A stretch of 64,000 nt of DNA from Tenacibaculum finnmarkense genomovar ulcerans (GCF_900239495.1 NZ_OENE01000019.1:1-64000); one strand, 5' to 3'. Shown: positions 35,658 through 44,533, counted from the stretch's first letter. A program made the numbers and translations. The notes: generated by a model from the letters alone, not told the origin.

Positions 35658-36814
35658 TGTTCTATTTTTAATTTGTATTTGCTTAACTTATTTTTGGTAG
35701 TTAAAATAAAACCATCTGAAGTACCAAGCATTTGTTTATAATTTTTAGGCATTCTATATTCGCCTACATAATTAAAATTTGCATCTAAAAAAATTAAATA
35801 CTTTTTTCTATTAAAACTATTATTATAGAGTCCATTTTTTTTGAAAGGTTTTTGCTCATCAAAATAAACTCTTGAATATATCTTTAATTTTTTATGATAA
35901 AAAACTTTTCCATAATACGCTGTTGAATACATCAATTTTTTATTTATTTCAATATTATCAGCATCATGTAATTTTAAGGGATGTTTAATTTTTTTGGAAT
36001 ATTTACTTGTGAAATTTACATTTTTAATAAATATACTACGCAAATATACTTGTATTTTGTGGTTTACTGGATAGGAGACAATTACTGTATCTCCTTTAAA
36101 AAGCACCTCTTTATTCGACAATGTATTACTTCCGAAAGTGAAAGCACCTCTTGTACCGTAAACTCCTTTAGGAGAAGCATATTTAGCAACCCATCTACGT
36201 AATTTTACATCATATACCCCAATCCTTTTAGTTTTTTCAAACCCTTCTAACAAGTGAGAGTCATAAGGGGTTAAGCCTACATGAAACTGTTTTTTTACTT
36301 CATCGTATTTTAATGTATTAAAATCTATATTAAAATTAACATCATTAAAATTAATCATTAAATTAATCTTGTTGAAAAAAAAATTAGTTGTTTTAAAATT
36401 TATTTTTCCTAATGGGTATTCATAACGAGTATCTGCTTTAATATTAAAAATAATAAGTTTTTCTGGATTAGATTGTAAAATAGCTATTGAATCTTTATTA
36501 ATTGGTACTATTGCATTTAAAAATCCATAAATAGAGTCTTTTATTTTTCTTATTTTATTTTTATTAAAATTGTAATAATATATTTTGTTTTTTTTAGCAA
36601 AATATAACAAACTGTCTTGATGAAAATACGTTGTATTTGACTTAAATAAATCAAGATTTGTGCTTATTGATGAACTATCTATAATTGTAACATTATTAGA
36701 GTTTGTATTAGCAGGCAAGACAGGGGTGTTTTCTTTTTTAAATGTTGAGTCTGTACAAGAATAAAATAAAAAAGAGATCACTACCAGCACTTGAAGTTTA
36801 AAAATATAAAGCAA
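35654..36814 (-). CDS. DUF4221-like propeller lipoprotein
   Basis: A 386-residue lipoprotein with lipobox FYSC (C20). Repeated short beta strands, the ending YSRVYFDEQKP...KYLIFLDANFNYVGEYRMP and TSDGFILTTKNK resemble DUF4221 and 6-bladed beta-propeller lipoproteins found beside NVEALA peptides in gut Bacteroidales. The start is TTG at 36814, inside the 3' arm of the terminator hairpin 36808-36839; no ATG lies near. A hairpin over the start would link its translation to read-through. Confidence 0.6.
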   Translation of the reverse strand: MLYIFKLQVLVVISFLFYSCTDSTFKKENTPVLPANTNSNNVTIIDSSSISTNLDLFKSNTTYFHQDSLLYFAKKNKIYYYNFNKNKIRKIKDSIYGFLNAIVPINKDSIAILQSNPEKLIIFNIKADTRYEYPLGKINFKTTNFFFNKINLMINFNDVNFNIDFNTLKYDEVKKQFHVGLTPYDSHLLEGFEKTKRIGVYDVKLRRWVAKYASPKGVYGTRGAFTFGSNTLSNKEVLFKGDTVIVSYPVNHKIQVYLRSIFIKNVNFTSKYSKKIKHPLKLHDADNIEINKKLMYSTAYYGKVFYHKKLKIYSRVYFDEQKPFKKNGLYNNSFNRKKYLIFLDANFNYVGEYRMPKNYKQMLGTSDGFILTTKNKLSKYKLKIEQ

Positions 36815-36839
36815 GTTGATATTAATATCAACTTGCTTT
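36808..36839 (-). terminator. Perfect-palindrome terminator/attenuator after the peptide gene
   Basis: A perfect 32-bp palindrome with arms AAAGCAAGTTGATATT and its complement. Reading leftward it lies 32 bp past the peptide stop and is followed by a T-rich tract (TTTATATTTTT). It would end most peptide transcripts and let a fraction enter the five-gene block. Confidence 0.75.
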
Positions 36840-36871
36840 CTGTGATAAAAAAGTTATCTCTCGGCATGTGC

Positions 36872-37072
36872 TTATCTTGTTCCTATACAAGTACTGTGCC
36901 ACCATGAACCCCTACAATAACCTCTTTGAGTCTGATGATTCTCTATCCATTCACCTGTTCCTCTGTTAAAGTCCCATCCTGCAACTCCTGCATCAACTTT
37001 TTCAGGTTTCATGAAATAAGCGCAAACTACCAACACAGAAATGTATGTTGCTTTTTTAATTAAATTATTCAT
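36872..37072 (-). CDS. 66-residue secreted peptide with C-terminal Cys pair
   Basis: Starts at ATG 37072, since the longer reading begins at a TTG. Residues 6-22 are KKATYISVLVVCAYFMK, a short signal or anchor segment. A polar segment EKVDAGVAGW lies where NVEALA-type peptides have their motif. The C-terminal core has WDFNRGTGEW, then YCRGSWWHSTC with C53 and C62 able to form a disulfide. The peptide heads a leftward operon that includes a propeller lipoprotein, CxxC lipoprotein, OmpA-type protein and a signal peptidase. It is small enough to be missed by gene callers. Function unknown. Confidence 0.7.
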   Translation of the reverse strand: MNNLIKKATYISVLVVCAYFMKPEKVDAGVAGWDFNRGTGEWIENHQTQRGYCRGSWWHSTCIGTR

Positions 37073-37212
37073 AGTATAAATTTTTTTCAAACATAAGTGT
37101 TTTTTTATATCAAAAGAAAAATCAGTTTTTAGTAGTATTTAAATAGTTGTAATTCAGTGTTTTTTAGTTTAAAAGAAGTTAAATAACTTATACTTTTAAC
37201 ACTTTTTATATT

Positions 37213-37245
37213 AAAACGCAATCATTAATTTGATTGCGTTTTTTT
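37213..37245 (+). terminator. Orphan copy of the dnaK terminator
   Basis: AAACGCAATCA and TGATTGCGTTT with a 6-nt loop, as after dnaK. The only rightward gene upstream is dnaK, over 4 kb away, so it has no apparent local gene to terminate. Confidence 0.8.
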
Positions 37246-37291
37246 GTTTCTGATTTTATAAAAATCGAAACTCTTTACTTATTTTTGACAA

Positions 37292-37828
37292 ATGAAATAT
37301 CATAAATTTAATTTTTTTAAACATACCTATTGCGAATTCGAATCAAAAGAAATGACTTTTTTTGATGATAAAACGCCACATTATAAAAGTAAATCAGGCA
37401 GTTTGTATTTTTATGCCGATAACGGCGTGTATCGATATTCAAATCATTGGGGAAGAGTGGCAAATTGCCGATGGAAAATTCAAGGAATAGAAGTGTATAA
37501 AAGTCAAGATTATTATGTGGGTTTTGCTACTTGGAACGATTTTTATCCGTTAAATAATTCCGATAAAGTGTATTATTTACAGGTAAATTATACAAGTAAA
37601 CAAGCTAATATTCAGCGTTTAAAAACCCAAGATAAAAGTGATTACTTTTTAATGACTTCTGAATTAGCACATCAGCGTTTAAAACAAATTCAAACTTTAT
37701 TTAAAGAATATAAATGGGCGGCTTATTTTGAGCAAGATATTGATGTTTTAAGAAAGATAATGATCAATAAATTAATAACAAGCACTAAAACAATTCAAGA
37801 ATTAAAAAGGGAGTTAAAAGCACTTTAA
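37292..37828 (+). CDS. Hypothetical protein (178 aa)
   Basis: A soluble protein with no signal peptide. The first two thirds are rich in aromatic residues and probably beta (SLYFYADNGVYRYSNHWG, CRWKIQGIEVYKSQDYYVGF); the C-terminus is helical and ends in Lys-rich TIQELKRELKAL. I do not recognise the family. It starts 46 bp after the orphan terminator and converges with the next gene with 11 bp between them. Confidence 0.65.
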   Translation: MKYHKFNFFKHTYCEFESKEMTFFDDKTPHYKSKSGSLYFYADNGVYRYSNHWGRVANCRWKIQGIEVYKSQDYYVGFATWNDFYPLNNSDKVYYLQVNYTSKQANIQRLKTQDKSDYFLMTSELAHQRLKQIQTLFKEYKWAAYFEQDIDVLRKIMINKLITSTKTIQELKRELKAL

Positions 37829-37839
37829 AATTTTTAAAA

Positions 37840-38289
37840 TTATTTTTTTGCATAAATTTTATTAACCCCTAAATTAAAACCTAAGCGAAAATCATTGTCT
37901 GTTCCAAGCCTATGAATGGCAACTTTACCTAAAGGAATTTTACCAAATTCACTATAAGTAATAGGCTGATTGTTTAAATATAATTCGCCTTTAAATAATT
38001 TTTTAGTCGTATAAATATTCTTAGTTTTAATATTATTATTAGTGTATTGATAGGCATTTATAGACAAAATATGATTGCTATTGGTGTAGCTACAATAAAT
38101 GCCGTGAATATCCCAAAAAAGATAGTGATTTGTTGTTTGTAACTCTCTTTCGGGCTTGCCTAAAATAGCAACTAAAGTGGTGTAATTTGTAGGAAAAGTA
38201 ATAGGTGTTTCATTGATGGTAATAAAATCAATATCACATTTAATAATTATTTTTTCAGCTTTTTTCTTTTTAAAAAAGTTAAATTTCAT
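37840..38289 (-). CDS. Small DUF7738-like protein
   Basis: A 149-residue cytosolic protein. ETPITFPTNYTTLVAILGKPER followed by LFWDIHGIYCSY, then a second half with GKIPLGKVAIHRLGTD, resembles small immunity-type proteins annotated DUF7738; the match is from memory and modest. No toxin gene is adjacent. It could be an orphan immunity protein or unrelated. Confidence 0.5.
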   Translation of the reverse strand: MKFNFFKKKKAEKIIIKCDIDFITINETPITFPTNYTTLVAILGKPERELQTTNHYLFWDIHGIYCSYTNSNHILSINAYQYTNNNIKTKNIYTTKKLFKGELYLNNQPITYSEFGKIPLGKVAIHRLGTDNDFRLGFNLGVNKIYAKK

Positions 38290-38419
38290 AGGCCGTTTTT
38301 AGTTTAGCAAATATTTTTTAAGAAGTAAATGGCGAATTTAAAGAATAAAATTTAACTTTTAAGTAAGTTTGTGTGGCATCTAATCAAAGAAAATATTTTA
38401 ACCGTATTAAATAAAAAAA

Positions 38420-38728
38420 ATGAGTGTTACAAGAAATATTAAATGCCCAAAATGTGGGTTGTTTAATACCGATAAAGAGTATTGCGAAAACTGTAATACC
38501 TTAATTTCTGATAAAAAAAAGCGTGCCTTAAAAAAAGAAGCCTTAAAAAAAATACAGGTAGCAGAAGCGAAACAAAAAATAGCGAATCCGAACTTGGCAG
38601 AACGTTTAAAAAAGCATCCCTTTTTTTTATACAAAATACTCGGTTGGGTTTTGTATTCGGCTTTTTTATTAGTGAGTATTATAGGTGCAGGACTGGCTTG
38701 GTTTATAGCAATGCTTGCGGCTGGTTAA
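38420..38728 (+). CDS. Zinc-ribbon membrane protein
   Basis: A 102-residue protein. Residues 8-33 form a zinc ribbon (IKCPKCGLF, EYCENCNTL), residues 38-60 are Lys-rich and helical, and residues about 73-98 form one membrane helix ending in a Gly/Ala stretch. The stop at 38728 is 1 bp before the next ATG, so the pair is probably co-transcribed. Function unknown. Confidence 0.75.
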   Translation: MSVTRNIKCPKCGLFNTDKEYCENCNTLISDKKKRALKKEALKKIQVAEAKQKIANPNLAERLKKHPFFLYKILGWVLYSAFLLVSIIGAGLAWFIAMLAAG

Positions 38729-38729
38729 C

Positions 38730-39095
38730 ATGAAAAAAATTAGCTATATCTACGCTGTTTTTTCATTTTTTTTAGGAACAGCAATTTATATTGCTCAAAA
38801 AATGAGCTTTAAACTTCCTCGAATTGTTCAATTTTATGTGAATGATTTTTTAATTATGCCAATAGTATTAACCATTAGTTTGGTCGTTTTAAGATGGAGT
38901 AAAAACAACAAAAACTATCAAATTCCACTTTGGATTATTTTATATAGCTGTAGTTTTTACGCTTTTTTGTACGAATATATATTGCCGAATTTTTACCAAA
39001 GATATACCGCCGACTGTATAGATGTTCTTTTATATTTTATAGGCGGTTTTATCTTTTTTATCCTTCAGAAAATACCCGATAAAAAGTGGTTTTAA
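38730..39095 (+). CDS. Small multi-helix membrane protein
   Basis: A 121-residue protein with four hydrophobic segments (IYAVFSFFLGTAIYI; FLIMPIVLTISLVVL; WIILYSCSFYAFLYEY; VLLYFIGGFIFFILQKI). Start at ATG 38730 chosen since the alternative GTG/ATG at 38715 lies inside the upstream gene. It is coupled to the zinc-ribbon protein and ends 4 bp inside the converging AAA ATPase gene. A VanZ-like role cannot be established. Confidence 0.7.
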   Translation: MKKISYIYAVFSFFLGTAIYIAQKMSFKLPRIVQFYVNDFLIMPIVLTISLVVLRWSKNNKNYQIPLWIILYSCSFYAFLYEYILPNFYQRYTADCIDVLLYFIGGFIFFILQKIPDKKWF

Positions 39096-39814
39096 TGAAG
39101 AACCTTATTTTTTTGTTTTTCAAATTGAATAATATTGTTTTTTACTTGCTGATAAACAATATCTTTTACCTCGGCGTATGATATATTATAGCTTCGTTTT
39201 ATTGTGTTTATATTTGTAGGGAATTGCGCTAAAATAGCATCGTAATAGGCGTCAATTTTTTTCTTTTTAGGCAACTTGTATTTTAATTTTAACTGAAAAC
39301 GTCTTAATAAAGCACTGTCAATAATAGCAATATGATTTGTTGCGGCAATAAGCATAGCGGTATCGGCTAAATTATCAATTTGCTGAATTAAAGTGTTTAC
39401 CAAGCGCTTCATTTCGCCAGAATCTTTTGCGTCGTAATCTCTCATTTTACCGATAAAATCAAATTCATCGATAAATAAAATGGCATCTTCATAAGAGGCT
39501 TCCCTAAATATTTCAGAAATATTTTTACCTGTTTCTCCTAGTTTAGACGATACAAAACCACCTAAATTAAGGGTAATTACTTTTTTATTTAACGCCTTAC
39601 CAATGGCATTTGCCGTAGCTGTTTTTCCGCAACCTGTATGCCCGTGTAAAATTATTTTATTATCAACAGGAATATTATATTTATCAAGCGCCTCCATATA
39701 GCTAAACTCCTCAATTAATTGATGTATGCTATTTTTTACTTTTTTACTTAAATGAAGTTCATCGAGCGATAAGACTTCTTTTTTAGCTTTTAAAGTTGTT
39801 TTATGGTAGGTCAT
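39092..39814 (-). CDS. AAA-family ATPase
   Basis: A 240-residue single AAA domain. Walker A is GHTGCGKT at 58-65, Walker B is AILFIDEFDF with D116-E117, sensor 1 is LIAATN (N160), and an arginine finger is in LLRRF. It has no membrane segment or partner domain. Such short AAA proteins act as remodelling factors in defence, secretion or chaperone systems. The function cannot be assigned. It converges on the small membrane protein gene with a 4-bp overlap. Confidence 0.8.
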   Translation of the reverse strand: MTYHKTTLKAKKEVLSLDELHLSKKVKNSIHQLIEEFSYMEALDKYNIPVDNKIILHGHTGCGKTATANAIGKALNKKVITLNLGGFVSSKLGETGKNISEIFREASYEDAILFIDEFDFIGKMRDYDAKDSGEMKRLVNTLIQQIDNLADTAMLIAATNHIAIIDSALLRRFQLKLKYKLPKKKKIDAYYDAILAQFPTNINTIKRSYNISYAEVKDIVYQQVKNNIIQFEKQKNKVLH

Positions 39815-40089
39815 TTTTACTTTTTGGTAAAGGTAAATATTAATTTATCAAAATCAAATTAACTTAAAAAAATGCGGTTTTATCCACCGAAAAAACTAGC
39901 TGAAAAACAAATTAAATTGCCGATTATAAAAATTGATGATTCTCTGTAAAAAAATGAATGCTAAAAGCATAATTTTTGTATTTTTAGCCTGTAATTAAGT
40001 AAGATAAAACACTATAAATTACAATACGTTTTTACGTAGGTAAACGATAAAATAGCACCGTTAAATAACGAATAATTTCCCAAAAACAA
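39815..40089. other. 275-bp divergent intergenic region
   Basis: Lies between the AAA ATPase and exonuclease genes. A 25-codon reading frame at 39872-39949 (begins MRFYPPKKLAEKQ) is visible but not supported by any homology I recognise. The region otherwise holds two likely promoters. Confidence 0.4.
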
Positions 40090-40917
40090 ATGGAATTAAA
40101 CCTAACAAGACCAATTATATTTTTTGATTTAGAAACCACCGGAATCAATATTGCAAAAGATAGAGTGGTAGAAATAGCCATCTTAAAAGTGTTTCCAAAT
40201 GGAAACAAAGAAAGTAAAACATGGTTGGTAAATCCTGAAATGCCAATACCCGAAGCATCAACAGAAATTCATGGAATTACCAATGAAAAAGTAGCAAATG
40301 AGCCTACTTTTAAAGCGTTATCTGTAGGTATTAACCAAATGATTGAAGGATGTGATTTAGCAGGTTTTAATTCAAATAGGTTTGATATTCCTGTCTTAGC
40401 CGAAGAATTAATGCGTGCTGGCATTGATTTTGATATGACTGACCGTAAGGCAGTAGATGTGCAAGTAATTTTTCATAAAAAAGAACAACGTACTTTAAGT
40501 GCTGGGTATCAATTTTATTGTGGTCAAGAATTAGTTGGAGCGCATGGTGCCGAGGCTGATACTAATGCGACTTACGAAATTTTATTAGCCCAGTTAGACA
40601 AATATGACGATATTGAAAATACTGTAGATGCGTTAAGTGAATATTCAACACATGGTAAACGTGCCGATTTTGCTGGTTTTATTTTGGTAAATGATAAAGA
40701 TCAAGAGATTTTTTCTTTCGGAAAATATAAAGGGCGTACTGTTGAAGAAGTTTTTAAAGAAAACCCAGGCTATAATTCATGGATTCAAAATGCTGATTTT
40801 CCATTGTACACCAAAAAAGTATTGCGTGAAATTAAAGCCCGTATGGTAGTGCCAAAAAAACCACTGAGCGACACCGAAAAATTACAAGCACTGCAACAAA
40901 AATTTAATTTAAGATAG
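40090..40917 (+). CDS. DnaQ-like 3'-5' exonuclease
   Basis: A 275-residue protein. The exonuclease fold has the DEDDh motif: D13 and E15 in FFDLETTG, then a mid Asp in AGFNSNRFD and the H-x4-D in HGAEADTNATYEIL. The last 90 residues (IFSFGKYKGRTVEEVFKENPGY, SWIQNADFPLYTKK) are an ExoX-like C-terminal domain. It would trim DNA or RNA 3' ends. It is separate from DNA polymerase III epsilon. A 161-residue conserved gene follows 89 bp downstream. Confidence 0.9.
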   Translation: MELNLTRPIIFFDLETTGINIAKDRVVEIAILKVFPNGNKESKTWLVNPEMPIPEASTEIHGITNEKVANEPTFKALSVGINQMIEGCDLAGFNSNRFDIPVLAEELMRAGIDFDMTDRKAVDVQVIFHKKEQRTLSAGYQFYCGQELVGAHGAEADTNATYEILLAQLDKYDDIENTVDALSEYSTHGKRADFAGFILVNDKDQEIFSFGKYKGRTVEEVFKENPGYNSWIQNADFPLYTKKVLREIKARMVVPKKPLSDTEKLQALQQKFNLR

Positions 40918-41006
40918 TTTTAATAAGTATGCCTTTTTATTTAAGATAGAGTAAGATTAATAATCATTATAATGTCTGTTTTAGAAGGTATTAAAATCAA
41001 GAAAAA

Positions 41007-41492
41007 ATGTTTACAGAATATAACAATTTACCAAGTAGTTCAAGAGTTTGGGTGTATCAGGCAGATAGAGAGTTTAACATTGAAGAAGTAGAATATATTT
41101 GTGCAAAAGCAATCCTTTTTATTGATAGTTGGACTCGTCATGGTGCTGATTTAAAAGGGTCATTTACCTTAAAGCACAATCAATTTTTTGTGTTAGGTGT
41201 TGATGAAAGTGTAAACAGTGTATCTGGTTGTTCTATTGATGCATCTGTTCGTTTTATCAAAGAGTTAGAAAAAGAATTAAGCATTGATTTAATGGATAAA
41301 ATGAATGTTTCATTCAAAGATGAAGACCGTATTAATATTGTTAAATTACCAGAATTTCAGCAGTTAGCTAAGGCTAAAAAAATTACCTCACAAACCGTAG
41401 TATTTAACAATATGGTAAATACCAAAGAAGGTTTTGAAACAAATTGGGAGGTAACAGCTGATAAAAGCTGGCACAAACAATTTTTAGTATAA
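41007..41492 (+). CDS. Conserved Bacteroidota protein mislabelled 'ABC transporter ATPase'
   Basis: A 161-residue protein (begins MFTEYNNLPSSSRVWVYQADR). It lacks Walker motifs, so the common database label of ABC ATPase is not supported. It is a compact alpha/beta domain with motif GVDESVNSVSGCSIDASVRFI. Function unknown. It lies between the exonuclease and the GH3 fusion. Confidence 0.75.
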   Translation: MFTEYNNLPSSSRVWVYQADREFNIEEVEYICAKAILFIDSWTRHGADLKGSFTLKHNQFFVLGVDESVNSVSGCSIDASVRFIKELEKELSIDLMDKMNVSFKDEDRINIVKLPEFQQLAKAKKITSQTVVFNNMVNTKEGFETNWEVTADKSWHKQFLV

Positions 41493-41596
41493 TTTAGCTA
41501 TTTTAATTCCTTAATTGATTTTTAAATTGATTTGAAATTGGCTTTAATTATTATAGATCATGATAATTAAAGTCAATAAACCTACGCAGAAAGATT

Positions 41597-44533
41597 ATGA
41601 AAAAGATACTGATATTACTAACAATTGCACTTGTACAAACGCTAACAGCCCAACGATTAATACAAGCACCAACGGATCCGTTAGTGGCTAAAAATGTTGA
41701 ACATCAAAAAATATGGGTAGATAGTATTTTACAAAATATGTCTATTGATCAAAAAATAGGGCAGTTGTTTATGATACAAGCCTATTCGAATAAAGGTAAA
41801 AAGCATCAAGATTTTATCAATAACATGATTCGTAAATATCATGTAGGAAATTTAATTTTTATGCAAGGAACTCCTGAAAAACAAGTCCGCTTAAATAATG
41901 AATATCAGGCAATATCAAAAGTGCCATTGCTAATCGGTTTTGATGGTGAATGGGGCTTAGATATGCGTTTAAAAAACACCTATCGATTTCCTTGGAACAT
42001 GACTTTAGGTGCTATTGATAATGATGAATTGTTAACAGCAACAGGTAAAAGAATAGGGAAGCACTGTAAAAGAGTTGGTATTCATATTAATTTTGCGCCC
42101 GTAGTAGATATTAATACAAATCCAAAAAACCCGATTATTGGAAATCGTTCTTTTGGTGAAAATAAACAAAATGTTACTAGAAAAGCAATCGCTTTTACCA
42201 AAGGAATGCAAAGTGTTGGCGTATTGGCAAATGCCAAACATTTTCCTGGGCATGGCGATACCGCTACCGATTCGCATTTAACATTGCCAACGGTTAATTT
42301 TGATAAATTTCGTTTAGATTCGGTAGAGTTATATCCGTATAAAAAAATGTTTCGCCAAGGGCTGGCAAGTGTTATGACGGCACATTTAAGTATTCCAGCA
42401 TTAGAGCCGAACGAAAAATTACCAACCTCATTATCAAAAAAAGTGGTGACTACTTTACTACAAGAAGAACTTGGTTTTAAAGGTTTGGTAATTACTGATG
42501 GTTTAAACATGAAAGGAGCTGCTAATTATGCAACAGCAGCCGACATTAATATAGCTGCAATTTTAGCGGGTAATGATATGTTACTGATTCCTCAAGATGT
42601 TCCTGGTACAATACGCTTGATAAAAGATGCCTTGGTAGCAGGAAATTTAAGCCAAGCACGTTTACATAAATCAGTTGAAAAAATATTAAAAGCCAAATAT
42701 TTAGTAGGCTTACATAAATACAAATCTGTTGATACAGAAAATATTGCTTCAGATATAAATTCGCCTTACGATGAGGTTTTACACAGAAAATTGATTAAAA
42801 ACGCCATTACTGTCGTAAAAAATAAGGAGGCTGTTTTACCTATTAAAAATTTAAAAGATAAAAAAATAGCTTATGTATCTTTAGGCGATGCTAAAGGAGA
42901 TTCATTTGTATCAATGTTAAAAAATTATACAAATGTTGAGGTGGTTTCTGCAAAAAATATAACTGTTTTATTACAGAGATTACAAAAATATAACTTAGTT
43001 GTTGTTGGTTTTCATAAATCGAATAAAAACCCTTGGAAAGGCTATCAGTTTTCAAACAAAAACATGGTTTGGTTACAGGAAATAGCAAAAAATAAAAAAG
43101 TTATTTTAGATGTATTTACCAGTCCGTATAGTTTGCTAAAAATACCTTCTTTTGAAAATATAGAAGGCGTTGTAGTTTCGTATCAAAACAGTGTTTTGTC
43201 ACAAGAATTATCGGCACAAGCATTGTTTGGTGCTTTTGATTTGAAAGGAAAATTACCGGTATCTATTAATGAACAGATTAAAGAAGGTACGGGTGTTTTT
43301 GTGAAAGGAATTAATGTTTTACAATACACAATACCTGAAGATGCAGGGGTTTCATCAGAAAAATTATCAATAATAGATAAAAGAATTGATACCATTTTAA
43401 TGAAAAGAATGGCGCCAGGTGGTCAAATATTTGTAGCTAAAAATGGAAAAGTAATTTATAATAAAAGCTTCGGGCATCATACTTCTTTAAAAAGAATGCC
43501 CGTAAAAAGTTCAGATATTTACGATGTAGCTTCTTTAACAAAAATACTGGCTTCTTTACCAATGATAATGAAGGCTGAGGAAGAAAAAAAAATAAGTTTA
43601 TATTCTAATTTAGGCGATGTTTTACCTCGGTACAAAAACTCGAATAAAGACACTGTTTTACTAAAAGAAATACTGTCGCATTATGGTCGTTTACGCTCTT
43701 GGATTCCGTTTTATTTACAAACAAAAGACAGCGAAACAGGTCAAAATTCAGTAAAGTATTACCGAAAAAAAAGAACAGCAGATTTTAATATTAAAGTAGC
43801 TAAAAATCTGTATTTAAAAAACACTTATAAAGATTCAATATATAAGCATATTGTAGAGGCAAAACAACGAAAAAAGCCAGGATATAAATATAGTGACCTA
43901 GGGTATTATATGTTTAAAGAAATTTTAGAATTAAAATACAAGCAACCTTTAAATAAACTGGTAGAAGAATTTTTTTACAGTCCATTAGGAGCCAATAGAA
44001 CAACTTATTTGCCTCTTGAAAAGTTTAAAAAATCGGATATTGTACCAACAGAACGCGATAATTATTACCGAAATCAATTAGTGCATGGTTATGTGCACGA
44101 TATGGGAGCAGCCATGATTGGCGGGGTAGGAGGTCATGCAGGTTTGTTTTCAAATGCTAATGATATTGGTAAAATAATGCAACTTTTTTTACAAGGTGGA
44201 AATTATGGCGATACCCAATATTTAGCATCAGAAACTATTGATAAGTTTAATAAACGTCATTATGAGAACAGAAAAGTACGTAGGGGCTTAGGTTTTGATA
44301 AGCCACAATTAAACCCTCGAGTAAAGGCAACTTGTGGTTGTGTTTCTGATAAAAGTTTTGGGCATAGCGGTTTTACAGGAACCTATACTTGGGTTGATCC
44401 GGCAACAGATGTTGTGTATGTTTTTTTATCAAACAGGGTATATCCTACCATGAGAAATAGGAAGTTAATTAAAAGTAATATCCGAACTAAAATTCAAAAA
44501 GATATTCAGGATGCTATTTTAATGGTAGAGTAA
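41597..44533 (+). CDS. GH3 beta-N-acetylglucosaminidase fused to a serine hydrolase
   Basis: A 978-residue secreted two-enzyme protein (signal peptide ends TLTAQ). Residues about 40-390 are a GH3 catalytic barrel with KHFPGHGDT (H215) and nucleophile D301 in ITDGLNMKGA. Residues about 400-570 are the GH3 C-domain. Residues about 590-970 are a class C beta-lactamase-like/DD-peptidase domain with SxxK (S646-L-T-K649). The architecture is known in Bacteroidota and suits peptidoglycan turnover, with NagZ-like release of GlcNAc plus peptide or ester cleavage. Localised in the periplasm. Confidence 0.93.
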   Translation: MKKILILLTIALVQTLTAQRLIQAPTDPLVAKNVEHQKIWVDSILQNMSIDQKIGQLFMIQAYSNKGKKHQDFINNMIRKYHVGNLIFMQGTPEKQVRLNNEYQAISKVPLLIGFDGEWGLDMRLKNTYRFPWNMTLGAIDNDELLTATGKRIGKHCKRVGIHINFAPVVDINTNPKNPIIGNRSFGENKQNVTRKAIAFTKGMQSVGVLANAKHFPGHGDTATDSHLTLPTVNFDKFRLDSVELYPYKKMFRQGLASVMTAHLSIPALEPNEKLPTSLSKKVVTTLLQEELGFKGLVITDGLNMKGAANYATAADINIAAILAGNDMLLIPQDVPGTIRLIKDALVAGNLSQARLHKSVEKILKAKYLVGLHKYKSVDTENIASDINSPYDEVLHRKLIKNAITVVKNKEAVLPIKNLKDKKIAYVSLGDAKGDSFVSMLKNYTNVEVVSAKNITVLLQRLQKYNLVVVGFHKSNKNPWKGYQFSNKNMVWLQEIAKNKKVILDVFTSPYSLLKIPSFENIEGVVVSYQNSVLSQELSAQALFGAFDLKGKLPVSINEQIKEGTGVFVKGINVLQYTIPEDAGVSSEKLSIIDKRIDTILMKRMAPGGQIFVAKNGKVIYNKSFGHHTSLKRMPVKSSDIYDVASLTKILASLPMIMKAEEEKKISLYSNLGDVLPRYKNSNKDTVLLKEILSHYGRLRSWIPFYLQTKDSETGQNSVKYYRKKRTADFNIKVAKNLYLKNTYKDSIYKHIVEAKQRKKPGYKYSDLGYYMFKEILELKYKQPLNKLVEEFFYSPLGANRTTYLPLEKFKKSDIVPTERDNYYRNQLVHGYVHDMGAAMIGGVGGHAGLFSNANDIGKIMQLFLQGGNYGDTQYLASETIDKFNKRHYENRKVRRGLGFDKPQLNPRVKATCGCVSDKSFGHSGFTGTYTWVDPATDVVYVFLSNRVYPTMRNRKLIKSNIRTKIQKDIQDAILMVE

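Noticed and set aside
39872..39949. A 25-codon reading frame between the AAA ATPase and exonuclease genes.
   Set aside because: No signal peptide, no recognised homology and no clear promoter; could be chance in AT-rich DNA.
41007..41492. The usual database label of ABC transporter ATPase.
   Set aside because: No Walker A or B or signature motif is visible; described as a conserved protein instead.
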